DNA of 57,915 bases, taken from NCBI GenBank assembly GCA_004292955.1, contig RDXX01000032.1, positions 1-57,915 on the forward strand, written 5' to 3'. Origin of the DNA: Oscillatoriales cyanobacterium. Lineage in GTDB: Bacteria > Cyanobacteriota > Cyanobacteriia > Cyanobacteriales > Microcoleaceae. The position numbers and the translations under genes are program-made. Positions within the stretch are counted from its first letter, which is position 1. Every line of letters begins with the position of its first letter. Under the pieces are notes generated by a model, which was given only the letters and a program-made list of their open reading frames with translations, made no database searches and was not told the DNA's origin. Shown one piece after another: positions 26,060 through 35,146 of this stretch.

Positions 26060-27469
26060 TTAGCTATTAACTGTTTTCGACAAACCGGGACAAAACCACT
26101 CGGGTTTGCGTAATTTGGGAAAGCCCAAGACTACCAACATTAGAGTGCGACTGCAAGTAAGAGCAGTAAACATACTCACTGCGACGCCCAAGGCCAGCGT
26201 TACAGCAAACCCTTTGACTAAACCAGCCCCCAACCAGAACAAAGCAGCACAAGCAATCAGTGTAGTTACGTTGCCGTCTAAAATGCTGGAAAAAGCGCGG
26301 TAAAAACCTGATTCTACCGATCGATAAAGCGTCTTCCCCGCCCGCAACTCTTCCCGCGTGCGCTCAAAAATCAACACGTTAGCATCAACCGCCATCCCGA
26401 TGCTGAGCACAAAACCAGCAATTCCTGGCAACGTTAATGTCACCCCCAACAGCACGAAAGCGGCCCAAGTTAACAAAGCATAAATTAACAGAGCAATATT
26501 GGCAATTACGCCGGGGAGTCGATAGTAGCCAACCATGAAAATCAAGACTAAAGTCAAGCCACCGATGCCTGCATTAATACTGCTTTGAATGCTGTCTCGT
26601 CCCAAGCTGGCACCTACTGTGCGGTTTTCAATAATTACGACAGGCACGGGCAAAGCACCGCCGCGCAATTGCACCGCCAAGTCATTAGCCTTCTGTGCTG
26701 TAAAGTTGCCCGAAATTTCGACATTACCGCCTGTGATACCTGTTTGTTTGTACTGATCGCTAACAGTCGCAGCACTAATGAGTTCGTTATCTACAAAAAT
26801 GCCTAGGGTGAGGTTTGTACCAGCAATGCTTTTGGTCAATTCGGCAAACTTTTGGGCCCCCTCAGTATCGAACCGTAGCGCTACAGCATAGGTGTTGCCT
26901 AAGGAATTGGATGTGGCGAAAGCATCTTTGAGGTTTTTGCCGGTGATCTCGGTACGTTCGTAAAGGTTGGCGGTAAGCTGTTTAATGTCCTGATTCTTTT
27001 TGTCGATCGCAGCTTGGTTGTCTGCGATCGCCTTAGCATCTCCTTTTGCCTGCAACTCCTGCTGCTTTCCCAGCATTCCAGCAAGTTCCTCTTTCCTAAC
27101 CTTCAAAAAAGCTCCTTCTTGCGGTGTCTCGCGCCGAAAATCTAGCTGTGCCGTACCGCCGAGTACCCGTTCCGCTTGTTGCGGATCGCTTACTCCAGGC
27201 AACTGAACCAGAATTTGATCGCTGCCTACGGTTTGTACAACTGATTCGGAGACTCCCAAACCATTAACTCGGTTTTCGATAATTCGCCTCACTGCTTCTA
27301 GATCCCGCTCTTCAATTTTCGGGATATCTTTGGTAGTTTTTACCTGAATTGTGAGTTGCGATCCTCCTTGCAAGTCTAATCCCAGCCGCGTCGGAATTGT
27401 TGCTATCACAGTAATAGCGGCTACGATCAAAACAAAAATTAGGGCTAATAATGAACGTTGTTTTTGCAT
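26060..27469 (-). CDS. secD: Protein translocase subunit SecD
   Basis: This 469-residue subunit of the SecDF complex starts with a membrane helix ([21 protein letters not shown], in part). The signature [14 protein letters not shown] follows, then [33 protein letters not shown] in parts. The C-terminal membrane domain includes [27 protein letters not shown] and [21 protein letters not shown] 27469 (MQKQRS) is chosen; the open frame continues 50 codons upstream, but that leader is encoded by ttgacag-type repeats and is not conserved. It acts after SecA/SecYEG using the proton gradient. Confidence 0.95.
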   Translation of the reverse strand: MQKQRSLLALIFVLIVAAITVIATIPTRLGLDLQGGSQLTIQVKTTKDIPKIEERDLEAVRRIIENRVNGLGVSESVVQTVGSDQILVQLPGVSDPQQAERVLGGTAQLDFRRETPQEGAFLKVRKEELAGMLGKQQELQAKGDAKAIADNQAAIDKKNQDIKQLTANLYERTEITGKNLKDAFATSNSLGNTYAVALRFDTEGAQKFAELTKSIAGTNLTLGIFVDNELISAATVSDQYKQTGITGGNVEISGNFTAQKANDLAVQLRGGALPVPVVIIENRTVGASLGRDSIQSSINAGIGGLTLVLIFMVGYYRLPGVIANIALLIYALLTWAAFVLLGVTLTLPGIAGFVLSIGMAVDANVLIFERTREELRAGKTLYRSVESGFYRAFSSILDGNVTTLIACAALFWLGAGLVKGFAVTLALGVAVSMFTALTCSRTLMLVVLGFPKLRKPEWFCPGLSKTVNS

Positions 27470-27477
27470 ACTTATAG

Positions 27478-27659
27478 TAGTTGACAGTTGACAGTTGACA
27501 GTTGGTGAGACTGTGGATTCCTGCACGGTTGAGGTAGTTGGCAGTTTACCAGGGACAGTAATTAGTTGGCAGTGGTAATTGGTAATTCGCAATTGGTAAT
27601 TGGTAAGGGCAGCTATCAACTGTCAACTATCAACTGTCAACTATCAACTGTCAACTGAC
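27478..27659. repeat. Heptanucleotide repeats between secD and pdhB
   Basis: Four copies of ttgacag (27478-27503) lie near the secD start and a caactgt/caactat array (27614-27659) lies near the pdhB stop, with ggtaatt runs between them. The two arrays are inverted relative to one another and could pair. They create a spurious extension of the secD frame. Confidence 0.85.
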
Positions 27660-27662
27660 TAT

Positions 27663-28646
27663 TTATACTCGCAAACCTACCATTTTTTGGACAGCTTCGA
27701 CAATTTGGTTTGGCTGGACAATTGTCAATCTTTCCAAATTACCGTTGTAAGGTGTGGGAATATCTTGTGAAGACAGCCGCAAAACTGGTGCGTCAAGTTC
27801 GTCAAAATATCGATCGCAAATTGAGGCAATTAATTCAGCGCCGATGCCTCCGGTTTTCATGCACTCCTCTACAATAATTACTTTGTGAGTTTTGCGAATA
27901 GATTCGCCGATGGTGTCCATGTCGAGGGGTTTGAGAGAAATTAGGTCGATTACTTCTGGATCGAAACCTTCTTTCATGAGTGCCGGCAAGGCTTGCAGGA
28001 CGTGGTGGCGCATCCGCGAATATGTCAAGATGGTGACATCTTTGCCCGATCGCACAATTTCCGCTTTATCTAACGGCACTAAATATTCTGTGTCTGGCAA
28101 ATTTTCCTTAAGGTTGTAAAGCAAAACGTGCTCGAAAAACAGCACCGGGTTATCGTCGCGGATTGCTGATTTTAAGAGTCCTTTGGCGTTGTAGGGAGTC
28201 GAACAGGCGACAATTTTCAAACCTGGTACTGCTTGGAAATAGGCTTCTAACCGCTGGGAGTGTTCGGCGCCGAGTTGTCGGCCCACGCCGCCTGGGCCGC
28301 GAATTACCATCGGCATTTTGAAGTTGCCGCCGGAGGTGTAGCGCAGCATTCCGGCGTTGTTGGAGATTTGGTTGAAGGCGAGGAGCAAAAAGCCCATGTT
28401 CATGCCTTCGATGATCGGCCGCAATCCCGTCATTGCTGCGCCTACTGCCATGCCTGTAAAGCTATTTTCGGCGATCGGGGTATCGAGGACTCGGAGCTCG
28501 CCATATTTTTCGTAGAGGTCTTTGGTGACTTTATAGGAACCACCGTATTGACCTACGTCTTCGCCGAGTACGAATACAGAGGAGTCGCGGGCCATTTCTT
28601 CGTCTAGCGCCTCGCGGAGGGCGTTGAACAATAGGGTTTCTGCCAT
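27663..28646 (-). CDS. pdhB: Pyruvate dehydrogenase E1 component, beta subunit
   Basis: This 327-residue transketolase-family subunit, with PdhA, decarboxylates pyruvate using thiamine diphosphate in the cytoplasmic pyruvate dehydrogenase complex. The N-terminus [18 protein letters not shown], the thiamine-contacting [17 protein letters not shown], and the [24 protein letters not shown] block (in parts) are all as expected. They are followed by [19 protein letters not shown] and the C-terminal domain with [11 protein letters not shown]. Length is normal for the family. A good ggaggtgaagcaat leader lies in the reverse direction before its neighbour, and the gene itself is preceded by cctataggagg-like sequence. 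It heads the pdhB-secD-secF group. Confidence 0.95.
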   Translation of the reverse strand: MAETLLFNALREALDEEMARDSSVFVLGEDVGQYGGSYKVTKDLYEKYGELRVLDTPIAENSFTGMAVGAAMTGLRPIIEGMNMGFLLLAFNQISNNAGMLRYTSGGNFKMPMVIRGPGGVGRQLGAEHSQRLEAYFQAVPGLKIVACSTPYNAKGLLKSAIRDDNPVLFFEHVLLYNLKENLPDTEYLVPLDKAEIVRSGKDVTILTYSRMRHHVLQALPALMKEGFDPEVIDLISLKPLDMDTIGESIRKTHKVIIVEECMKTGGIGAELIASICDRYFDELDAPVLRLSSQDIPTPYNGNLERLTIVQPNQIVEAVQKMVGLRV

Positions 28647-29115
28647 AGGAGGTGAAGCAATGATTGCAGGAGGTCAGATTAGAATCTTAACCTTTTGGGG
28701 GTGTCGGTGAGGATGCGATCGTACATTTGGCAGTTAAGACTGGAGATTTGGCCAACATATATCATAATATTTGTATTATGTCAATCAATATTTAAGTTAA
28801 CTAGACAGGCGGGAATTCCCCCGCTCACAGCAGAGGAATATTATGTTCCAGACAAAAACTGAACTAACTCTGGAAGAGTTTCTCAGTCTCCCCGAAGGAG
28901 AAGGAGATATAACCTACGAACTTGTTGACAATCAAGCAGTACCGAAGATGTCACCGAAAAAATTTCATTCTCGCCTCACCAGAAGCCTGATAAAAATTCT
29001 CGAACAGTGGGGTGAAGAACGGGGAGAAATTGGTGTAGAATGGGCAGTTAAATTAACCAGAATGGGGCGAGATTGGGTTCCAGTCCCAGATTTTTTATAT
29101 GTTTCTTACCGAGAA

Positions 29116-30381
29116 ATTGGGTCTAAAGCCCCGTCCTTCTAGGACGGCTTTTTCTTAACTTTTCTTAATTTTTCTTGGGATTCTCCTGAATCCGCGATAA
29201 AATGCCAACATGAAAACCCTGAAGTTTAAGCTGTATCAACATAAGCGGAATAGATTTCTCAAGCGGTCAATTAACGCCGCCGGAGTGATCTATAACCACT
29301 GTATTGCCCTACATAAAAGGTACTACAGAATGTGGGGAAAACACTTAAACTGCTCTAAACTTCAAGCTCATATAGCTAAACTACGGAAGCGTAAACCTTT
29401 CTGGCAACGACTAGGCTCTCAGGCCGTTCAGGATATCTGTCAACGCATCGAGAAAGCCTATCAACTATTCTTTAAGCACAATAAAAAGGGAGTAAGACCG
29501 CCGGGATTCAAGAAAGTTAGAAGATACAAATCTTTTACTCTAAAGCAAGCCGGATACAAATTTCTCTTAGGCAACAGAGTTAGGATTGGAAATCAGGTTT
29601 ATCAGTATTGGAATTCCAGGGAAATAGAAGGAACCGTTAAAACCTTAACTATCAAGCGATCGCCTCTAGGTGAACTCTTTATGATGGTGGTTGTGGACCC
29701 AGAAATAAGAGAACCCAAAATCAAATCCGAGACGAGTAGAATTGCTGGATTTGATTTTGGCTTAAAAACCTTCCTGACTATTTCCGATGGAACCCAAATT
29801 GAATCCCCTCAATTCCTCAAGCAATCCCTAAACAAGCTCAAGCAAGCCAGTCGCCAACATTCAAGAAAAGTTAAAGGGTCAAATCATCGAGAGAAAGCTA
29901 GAAAGAACTTAGTTCGTCAGTATGAAGATGTTTCAAATCGTCGTACTGACTGGTTCTGGAAACTAGCCCATCACCTCACAGATAGATTTGACATTTTGTG
30001 TTTTGAGACCTTGAACTTGAAAGGAATGCAACGTCTTTGGGGCAGGAAAATATCAGACTTAGCCTTTGGAGAGTTTCTCCAGATTTTAGAATGGGTGGCT
30101 CAGAAAAAAGGAAAAGCGATCGTTTTTATAGATAGATGGTATCCATCTAGCAAAACCTGTTCTGCCTGTGGTCATGTTTTAGAAAGTCTAGATTTATCGG
30201 TAAGAGAATGGCGTTGTCCATCTTGTCAATCTGTGAATGGACGAGATGAAAATGCTGCTAAAAATATTTGTGCGGTTGGGGCATCGACCGCTAAGTTAGG
30301 CTATGTTAGACAGGTTTTGCCTGCAATTGCTGTTTGACCTTAGAATCAAGAGTGCGTTTACGCCGGGGAGTATGTCAAGAA
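29116..30381 (+). mobile_element. TnpB-only IS200/IS605-type (IS1341-like) element
   Basis: The element carries a single tnpB gene and no tnpA. The left end has a strong hairpin, ccgtcct-tct-aggacgg (29131-29147), within aaagcc...ggcttt. The right end reads ttacgccggggagtatgtca. The four bases agaa occur at both junctions (29112-29115 and 30378-30381), so the exact cut could lie anywhere within them. There is no longer target duplication, as expected for this family. It most probably needs a TnpA from elsewhere in the genome to move. Confidence 0.85.
29210..30337 (+). CDS. tnpB: RNA-guided TnpB endonuclease
   Basis: This 375-residue protein is a TnpB, the family of RNA-guided nucleases ancestral to Cas12. 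The N-terminal helix-turn-helix-like region (LKFKLYQHKRNRFLKRSINAAGVIYN, in part) is complete. The RuvC residues are all present: D in AGFDFGLKTF, E in CFETLNLKGM and D in GRDENAAKNI. The zinc ribbon CSACGH...CPSC lies between the last two. It should use an omega-RNA made from the element's right end to cut the empty donor or target site and so favour element retention; that is family knowledge. ATG 29210 follows a gataaaat-like -10 box in the left end. Confidence 0.93.
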   Translation: MKTLKFKLYQHKRNRFLKRSINAAGVIYNHCIALHKRYYRMWGKHLNCSKLQAHIAKLRKRKPFWQRLGSQAVQDICQRIEKAYQLFFKHNKKGVRPPGFKKVRRYKSFTLKQAGYKFLLGNRVRIGNQVYQYWNSREIEGTVKTLTIKRSPLGELFMMVVVDPEIREPKIKSETSRIAGFDFGLKTFLTISDGTQIESPQFLKQSLNKLKQASRQHSRKVKGSNHREKARKNLVRQYEDVSNRRTDWFWKLAHHLTDRFDILCFETLNLKGMQRLWGRKISDLAFGEFLQILEWVAQKKGKAIVFIDRWYPSSKTCSACGHVLESLDLSVREWRCPSCQSVNGRDENAAKNICAVGASTAKLGYVRQVLPAIAV

Positions 30382-30707
30382 CGCTTATCTCCAGACTGGA
30401 ATCAAGATGAAGCCTGTCCTGTCGTCCCGGAATTAGTCATAGAAATTATTTCACCAGAACAAACTTTCGGTCAGTTAGCTGCGAAAGCGAGAAATTATTT
30501 GGATGCTAAGGTATTGCGGGTTTGGGTAGTTGATAGCAAGGCTAGAAGTATTACAGTTTTTTACCCCGATGCAGCACCGCAGACTTATATGGGAGATACT
30601 CTATTAAAAGATCCACTTTTTGATGGACTAGAATTTACTGCGGAACAGGTATTTAAGATGGCAAAAATACCATAATTTTTTTTGAATCAGGATTAGTGTG
30701 TGCTAGT

Positions 30708-30938
30708 TCACAAGCTATTCCATTGTTCTAGAGTAATTTGCCTATCTATAATCTCCTCAACCTCTCGAATCATCATCCGTAACTGAGGAACAGAATACTC
30801 GTCATTAGAAGGAATAGTTAAGCGATACTCATGATAAATCATAAACTGGTGCTTGCTTCCAGAAAAAGGGTCAGCTAAGCCTAGCTCTTGTAATTTCTGG
30901 ATAAATTCTCGACGCTTACAAGGTGTCCAACGGCTCAA
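30708..30938 (-). CDS. hicA: HicA-type toxin
   Basis: This 76-residue protein fits the HicA mRNA-interferase family. It has a compact dsRNA-binding-like fold with KRREFIQKLQELGL at the start and GSKHQFMIYHEYRLTIPSN in the middle, where the conserved G-x-x-H-x catalytic histidine lies. The C-terminal helix is YSVPQLRMMIREVEEII. HicA cleaves mRNA when released from HicB. Its start overlaps the end of the upstream hicB gene by 23 bp, so the two are translationally coupled, with the antitoxin gene first. Confidence 0.8.
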   Translation of the reverse strand: MSRWTPCKRREFIQKLQELGLADPFSGSKHQFMIYHEYRLTIPSNDEYSVPQLRMMIREVEEIIDRQITLEQWNSL

Positions 30939-31188
30939 GGCTAGGCTCCTGATTTAAATCAATATTGTCAATTACGGGCAAACGATGTCGCAATTTTAAC
31001 CCTAGCAAAATCCAGTCTTCCAAAGTGGATCGCAACTCATTTTGACACTCTTTTAAAGTTGAGCCAAAGGCGATGACTCCCTTGCAAACAGGAATTTTGC
31101 CGACAAAGCTACGATCTTCAAGTTTGTCATACATAGCCTCAGTCATTGCTCGATCGACGTATTCACTCAGAATGAATTTTACAGTCAT
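30916..31188 (-). CDS. hicB: HicB-type antitoxin
   Basis: This 90-residue protein is a HicB-like partner. Its ferredoxin-like half carries DRSFVGKIPVCKGVIAFGSTLKECQNELRSTLEDWILLGL (in parts), the HicB pattern of a degenerate RNase H-like fold. No classical ribbon-helix-helix DNA-binding tail is obvious; the C-terminus is short and acidic (NIDLNQEPSLEPLDTL). It lies upstream of and overlaps hicA. Order hicB-hicA is the reverse of the pair at 38108-38583. Autoregulation is likely for the family but no operator was identified. Confidence 0.8.
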   Translation of the reverse strand: MTVKFILSEYVDRAMTEAMYDKLEDRSFVGKIPVCKGVIAFGSTLKECQNELRSTLEDWILLGLKLRHRLPVIDNIDLNQEPSLEPLDTL

Positions 31189-31290
31189 TGAGTTTTAGTT
31201 TCCTTTTGCTTGTCGAATATTTGGCGATCGGGTATTTAGCTCTCCTTCACAGTTACATCTATTATATTTGTTTTTGTCAAGCTACTACAT

Positions 31291-32658
31291 TTATATCTCA
31301 GCAAAATGCTTCTGCAACAAATCGTGAATAAATCGATAACGTCGATCGCCCGTTTTTTGAAGCAACAGTCGATCGCCCGCAGCATCCAGAAAACGCTGGT
31401 AATCCCAAGGAATATGACCGCTAGACCACAGCACGAGGCGCAATATCAAACTATCAATCGCCGGAATTGGCGGCAACACAGCACTAATTACCGCAGCCAC
31501 AGCACCCGCAATCAATCCCCAAATCGAGCCGGAGACTAGGGTGGCGATTACTCCCAAAAATACCCAAATCAGCCCGCCCAACAGCTTAACTCCAAACTGA
31601 TACTTGCGCTGTTCCTCGCCTGTTTGCAGCCAACTCGACGAGATGCGATCGAGGTAAAATTCTTGAATTCCTTGCTGTTCCATCTTTCTCGCCAACCATC
31701 CCAGCCAGCGGCGAATTTGTTCTGGCCGCAGTTCCTTATTTCTGGGATACTGCTTGACTTCCCCAGTCATTTGGTGGCGGATGTAAGCAGTTAACAGATA
31801 TTTGCGCTGTTCTTCTGTGGAAGTGATCCGCTTCCAAGATTCAATTAAAATATCATCGTAAGCCAAAGCCATCATGCTCAATAATAAGGGAGCTTTTGCT
31901 AATTTTAACAACTCCGGCTCCTTCTCTATGCTGTACCAAAGTTCGCGGCTTCTGGCTTCTAGGAGATAATTTTGAATTTGAGTTTCGCTCAGAGGTTTCA
32001 GCAAAACTGCTGCTTGCAGTTTAAATCTACTCTGGCAGTTTTTGTAAGCTTCAAAACTGCTGCACGCGACTAAATGTTTGGGTTGAAATTCGCTTTCAAG
32101 AAACTGATTGATTGCTTGAATGCAGCTATCTTGGCGGTGGATTTCTACTTCGTCCAAACCGTCGAGGAGAGGTAGCAATTTTTGTTCGGCCAGCCATTTT
32201 TTGCCGACAGCCGCAGGGATACTATATTTGTACTGAAGCTGAACAATTAACCAATCTGCGATCGCCCCAGATTCTGCTTTCCACGATCTCAGTTCAAACA
32301 GCACGGGTATTGGTAAATTAGGATCTTGTTCGGCGCGCGAAACTAACACCAGAGCCAATTCTAGCAGCGTCGTGGTTTTGCCGGCACCCGTCGCTCCCAA
32401 AATGACTAATTTGCCGTTGGTGCGATCGAACACTTGAGAAATGCTAGCTTTGGCTGGAAGCCGAAAACTTGGACGATTTCCCGCTTTCACTTCCACATCC
32501 CAACAGCGGCTAACACCGACAGGCTGCGAATCTTGGCTGAGGTTAGCCAGCACAGCAGTATGCAAGGATTGCGATCGGCCGGCTTCGGCTTCCTGCTTCA
32601 CCTCCGAAAGCAGTCGATCGCGAGGTGGTTGTAATTGGAAAGGAATAAATCTTGACAT
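31291..32658 (-). CDS. Membrane-anchored NACHT ATPase
   Basis: This 455-residue protein is a short NACHT-family NTPase. Walker A is LGATGAGKTTTLLEL, and Walker B LLPLLDGLDEVE follows about 90 residues later. The helical C-terminal half has KAPLLLSMMALAYDD and RRWLGWLARKMEQQGIQEF, typical of cyanobacterial NACHT proteins. Two adjacent hydrophobic helices (LLGGLIWVFLGVIATLVSG and IWGLIAGAVAAVISAVLPPIP) form a hairpin near the C-terminus, so it is probably membrane-bound with the ATPase in the cytoplasm. It ends with HDLLQKHFAEI. No sensor or effector domain is attached. ATG 32658 (MSRFIPF) is preferred over a start 21 codons upstream because homologue-like sequence begins there. Possible role in defence or cell-fate signalling is inferred. 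Confidence 0.8.
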   Translation of the reverse strand: MSRFIPFQLQPPRDRLLSEVKQEAEAGRSQSLHTAVLANLSQDSQPVGVSRCWDVEVKAGNRPSFRLPAKASISQVFDRTNGKLVILGATGAGKTTTLLELALVLVSRAEQDPNLPIPVLFELRSWKAESGAIADWLIVQLQYKYSIPAAVGKKWLAEQKLLPLLDGLDEVEIHRQDSCIQAINQFLESEFQPKHLVACSSFEAYKNCQSRFKLQAAVLLKPLSETQIQNYLLEARSRELWYSIEKEPELLKLAKAPLLLSMMALAYDDILIESWKRITSTEEQRKYLLTAYIRHQMTGEVKQYPRNKELRPEQIRRWLGWLARKMEQQGIQEFYLDRISSSWLQTGEEQRKYQFGVKLLGGLIWVFLGVIATLVSGSIWGLIAGAVAAVISAVLPPIPAIDSLILRLVLWSSGHIPWDYQRFLDAAGDRLLLQKTGDRRYRFIHDLLQKHFAEI

Positions 32659-32673
32659 GACAACTAATAAACT

Positions 32674-32794
32674 AGACTTCTTGCAAAAATAGTTAGGACG
32701 CTGCTCAAAGCCATCCCACAAAAATCTTTTTTCTTGTGGGATGGGCTTCTAGCCCGTCCCAAAATTTGATTAAAAGGACTTTTGCAAGAGGTCT
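32674..32794. mobile_element. Foldback element with 15-bp inverted ends
   Basis: The ends agacttcttgcaaaa (32674-32688) and ttttgcaagaggtct (32780-32794) are inverted with one mismatch. Inside is a second palindrome, cccacaaaaatc... facing cttgtgggatgggcttctag, similar to the repeat at 57815-57840. No gene is inside. It lies just upstream of the NACHT gene. The stretch 32795-33109 to its right has no gene; it holds the promoter region of the SH3 protein gene. Confidence 0.7.
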
Positions 32795-33109
32795 ACTGCA
32801 CCTCGCGCTGGATGCTTACGTTGCTAGAGTTGAACACAATTGGCTCAGAGCAACAGTACCATCACTACAGGTGTCAAGTATAGACGGACTAAAATTATTG
32901 TGACAATCATGAATGTTAAATTTTAGGAACTCATCCGGAAAGATGAGCCCTGATTAAGTATTTTCACTATAAATCCAATGGTGGTCGCCCGGAATTTCCC
33001 GGAAAAATCTTGATAAATCCGCCTAATTACGTATTTTCCCTATAACTTGACTGGCGATCGCGTCAATTCCGCAACCAAAAATATCAGTATAAATACAGAG
33101 GAGGTTTTT

Positions 33110-33955
33110 ATGCCATTTACTTCTACTCAAATCATCATTACAGGCTTAGCAGGGCTAGCCACAGCCGTGGGTGTAGCTGCTGCAACTATACAGTCGGGTG
33201 CGATTCAACAATCCAATGTAGCCCTTCGAGAATCCCCAGCAGCAGTCAGAAACGAGATTTCACTCGTTCCGGCGAACAACCCGGAATCTGAACCGGCAGA
33301 ACCTCTGCAAGTAGAAACCCAGCCTGCGGAAGCCCCGAAATCTCAACCTCAGCCAGCCAAAAGCGTCGCACTTCAACCACCGCTAATCGCTGGAGTCTCG
33401 CAGCAAAAAGGTGCGCCAGTAGTTGTCACACCGCCCAATTCCGGCTGTAAAATCAGTATGGCTGTAGTTAGCGATCCGAATCCACCGCTGAATGTGCGAT
33501 CGCACCCGCAAGTAAACGACAGCAAAATAGTAGGAAAACTGAAAAATAATACCTTTGTTTCCATCGCAGAAGAACAAAATGGTTGGCTGCGAATTACCGA
33601 ACCGCCCGGTTGGATTGCCAAAAATCGCACCGAAAGCAGTTGTTCTAATGTCAACCAGCAGATTAATTTTTTGACTGGGGGAGATGAAGCGATAGTCAAA
33701 GGTCGAATTATCGGCGGTGGAACTCATTCTTACAAGATTCGGGCTGCTAAAAATCAAACAATGACGGTTAAGAATCGGAAAGATGTTTTCCCACAAATTA
33801 TCACTCCTAGTGGCAAACTTTTAGTAGAAGATCCGAATACACAAGGCAAGAAAACTGAGTGGACGGGCAAAATCCCTGTTACTGGAAATTACACATTTCA
33901 ACTAGACTCAAATTTCCGTGGCTATGAATACGAATTTTATGTGCGAGTCCGATAA
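33110..33955 (+). CDS. Secreted or membrane-anchored SH3b-domain protein
   Basis: This 281-residue protein starts with an N-terminal hydrophobic segment (IIITGLAGLATAVGVAAATI, in part) acting as signal peptide or anchor. A proline- and glutamate-rich linker (about 50-100) follows. The bacterial SH3 domain spans about 115-165 (NPPLNVRSHPQVNDSKIVGKL, then NGWLRITEPPGWIAKN), a fold that often binds peptidoglycan. The C-terminal 95 residues resemble a PPC-like beta-sandwich (KGRIIGGGTHSYKIRA, TGNYTFQLDS). ATG 33110 is chosen because gaggaggttttt precedes it at good spacing. It likely acts at the cell wall. Confidence 0.78.
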   Translation: MPFTSTQIIITGLAGLATAVGVAAATIQSGAIQQSNVALRESPAAVRNEISLVPANNPESEPAEPLQVETQPAEAPKSQPQPAKSVALQPPLIAGVSQQKGAPVVVTPPNSGCKISMAVVSDPNPPLNVRSHPQVNDSKIVGKLKNNTFVSIAEEQNGWLRITEPPGWIAKNRTESSCSNVNQQINFLTGGDEAIVKGRIIGGGTHSYKIRAAKNQTMTVKNRKDVFPQIITPSGKLLVEDPNTQGKKTEWTGKIPVTGNYTFQLDSNFRGYEYEFYVRVR

Positions 33956-33964
33956 ATTCCCAAG

Positions 33965-34140
33965 AATACCGGGCGGTTGAAACCGCGTCTATACAGACAA
34001 AACAAGCCGGACGCCGGTTGAAGAGTGGGCGGTGAAAATTACGTTAGCTTCTTCAGTCCGCGGAGGCGGACTTCCTTTGTGTAGACGCGGTTTTAACCGC
34101 CGTCTTAGTTTGTGTAGACGCGGTTTTAACCGCCGTCTTA
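33965..34140. repeat. 'gtgtagacgcggttttaaccgcc' repeats
   Basis: Two direct copies of tttgtgtagacgcggtttt...ccgccgtcttag (33 bp, 34074-34140) face an inverted partner ggcggttgaaaccgcgtctatacagac (33968-33994). A further inner palindrome, agtccgcggaggcggact, lies near 34057. The block separates the convergent SH3 and VanX-like genes and may fold in both mRNAs. A related rather than identical unit forms the array at 41300-41510. Confidence 0.8.
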
Positions 34141-34145
34141 GCTAA

Positions 34146-34871
34146 TTAAGGAATTTCAGAAAGCGACACATCTAAAATCGCAAATTTCTGCCAATCTTCC
34201 GAATCAAAGTGCCACCATTCTGTGCTTATCCCGATAAATCCCTGTTTTTTCATCGCATCTTCAAGCGTTTGACGATTTTTCCGAGATTGAGCGCTGCCAC
34301 CGTTGTAATCTCTGTGAGCTTTTTTGGTAAAATCGTCATAGGGCGTTGGCATCTCTAATTCTTTGCCAGTGCGATCGACTAAAGTCAAATCCACTGCCGC
34401 ACCGCGATTGTGTCGCGAACCCCTAGCAGGATTAGCCACATAATTCGGATCTGGCAAAAACTCCCACATTTGCTTAGTCACAGAAAAAGGCCTGTAGCAA
34501 TCGTAAACTTTCAAACCCAATCCGATTTTTTCTAAATCTGTTTGAACTAGGGCTAATTTTTGAGCAACAGAACTTCTCAAAGCACATTTTGCTACTGTAT
34601 AAAGTTTTCGTTTCAAGAAATTGTTAGTAGTGGCGTAGCGGATATCAAGACGAATGTTGCGATTGACGGTGCGGATATCAACAAGTCTCGCCCAATTGGG
34701 AAGTTGACTCATGAAAACACTTTCAGGTGTTACTGGGTTGGATTCTAATTGGGGAGATTGCACTTTTGGTGGTTCCTCGGCGCGGACAAATGTTGTATAA
34801 TTTAGCGTAGTTGTAGATACTAATACAAGGACAAATACCATTAGATATTTGACAAATCTACTAATTTTCAT
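34146..34871 (-). CDS. M15 family D-Ala-D-Ala dipeptidase (VanX-like)
   Basis: This 241-residue exported metallopeptidase has a signal peptide (MKISRFVKYLMVFVLVLVS). The VanX/DdpX fold follows: NIRLDIRYATTNNFLKRKLY, VYDCYRPFSVTKQMW, the zinc motif SRHNRGAAVDLTL and the catalytic and zinc EWWHFD near the C-terminus. Family members hydrolyse D-Ala-D-Ala in cell-wall recycling or sensing; those with a signal peptide work in the periplasm. No vancomycin-resistance genes (VanH, VanA) are nearby, so a housekeeping cell-wall role is more likely. Confidence 0.88.
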   Translation of the reverse strand: MKISRFVKYLMVFVLVLVSTTTLNYTTFVRAEEPPKVQSPQLESNPVTPESVFMSQLPNWARLVDIRTVNRNIRLDIRYATTNNFLKRKLYTVAKCALRSSVAQKLALVQTDLEKIGLGLKVYDCYRPFSVTKQMWEFLPDPNYVANPARGSRHNRGAAVDLTLVDRTGKELEMPTPYDDFTKKAHRDYNGGSAQSRKNRQTLEDAMKKQGFIGISTEWWHFDSEDWQKFAILDVSLSEIP

Positions 34872-34940
34872 AAGTCTGTTAATTTGAGGTTTTATATGAG
34901 TTTTTACAATTTATGTCTTCGACGATTTTCGCGCTTTTTG

Positions 34941-35124
34941 GATTGTCTGTCAGCCCGCGAGACCGACAAGGGTTGAAACCCCTGTCTCATAGCTAAAGTC
35001 CTCTTTAGAGGACTAAGATATTTCTCATTTCTTGAAAATTTTGTTTTTATGAGTCTTTCAGTCGGTTTCAACCGACTTTAGCTATGAGACGGGGGTTTCA
35101 ACCCCGGCGTACTGTCGGACAATC
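34941..35124. repeat. Long inverted repeat between the VanX-like gene and purB
   Basis: Arms of about 50 bp face each other. The left arm begins gattgtctgtcag and runs through ggttgaaacccctgtctcat to agctaaagt; the right arm begins actttagctatgagac and ends with cggacaatc. They differ by small changes only. A further inverted pair, gtcctctttagaggac, lies in the middle. It has no coding capacity and is foldback or MITE-like. Confidence 0.75.
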
Positions 35125-35146
35125 CTGATTTAATTGTTGATTTTCT

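Larger units (their letters stand above)
28843..30675 (+). pseudogene. Uma2 family gene interrupted by a TnpB element
   Basis: The first 91 codons (MFQTKTELTLEEFLSLP to PDFLYVSYRE) and the last 97 codons (RLSPDWNQDEACPVVPELVIEIIS to the stop) of an Uma2 gene are separated by a 1266-bp insertion. Joining 29115 to 30382 restores one continuous frame of 188 codons reading SYRERLSPDW across the junction, exactly the family pattern. The left part alone ends after a few foreign codons (IGSKAPSF), so the protein is no longer made whole. The conserved D and E/K positions lie in the right part, so the left fragment is unlikely to be active. Confidence 0.9.

Noticed and set aside
34146..34871. Vancomycin-resistance cluster because of a VanX-like gene
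   Set aside because: VanH, VanA and VanRS are absent, and exported VanX-like peptidases are common cell-wall enzymes.
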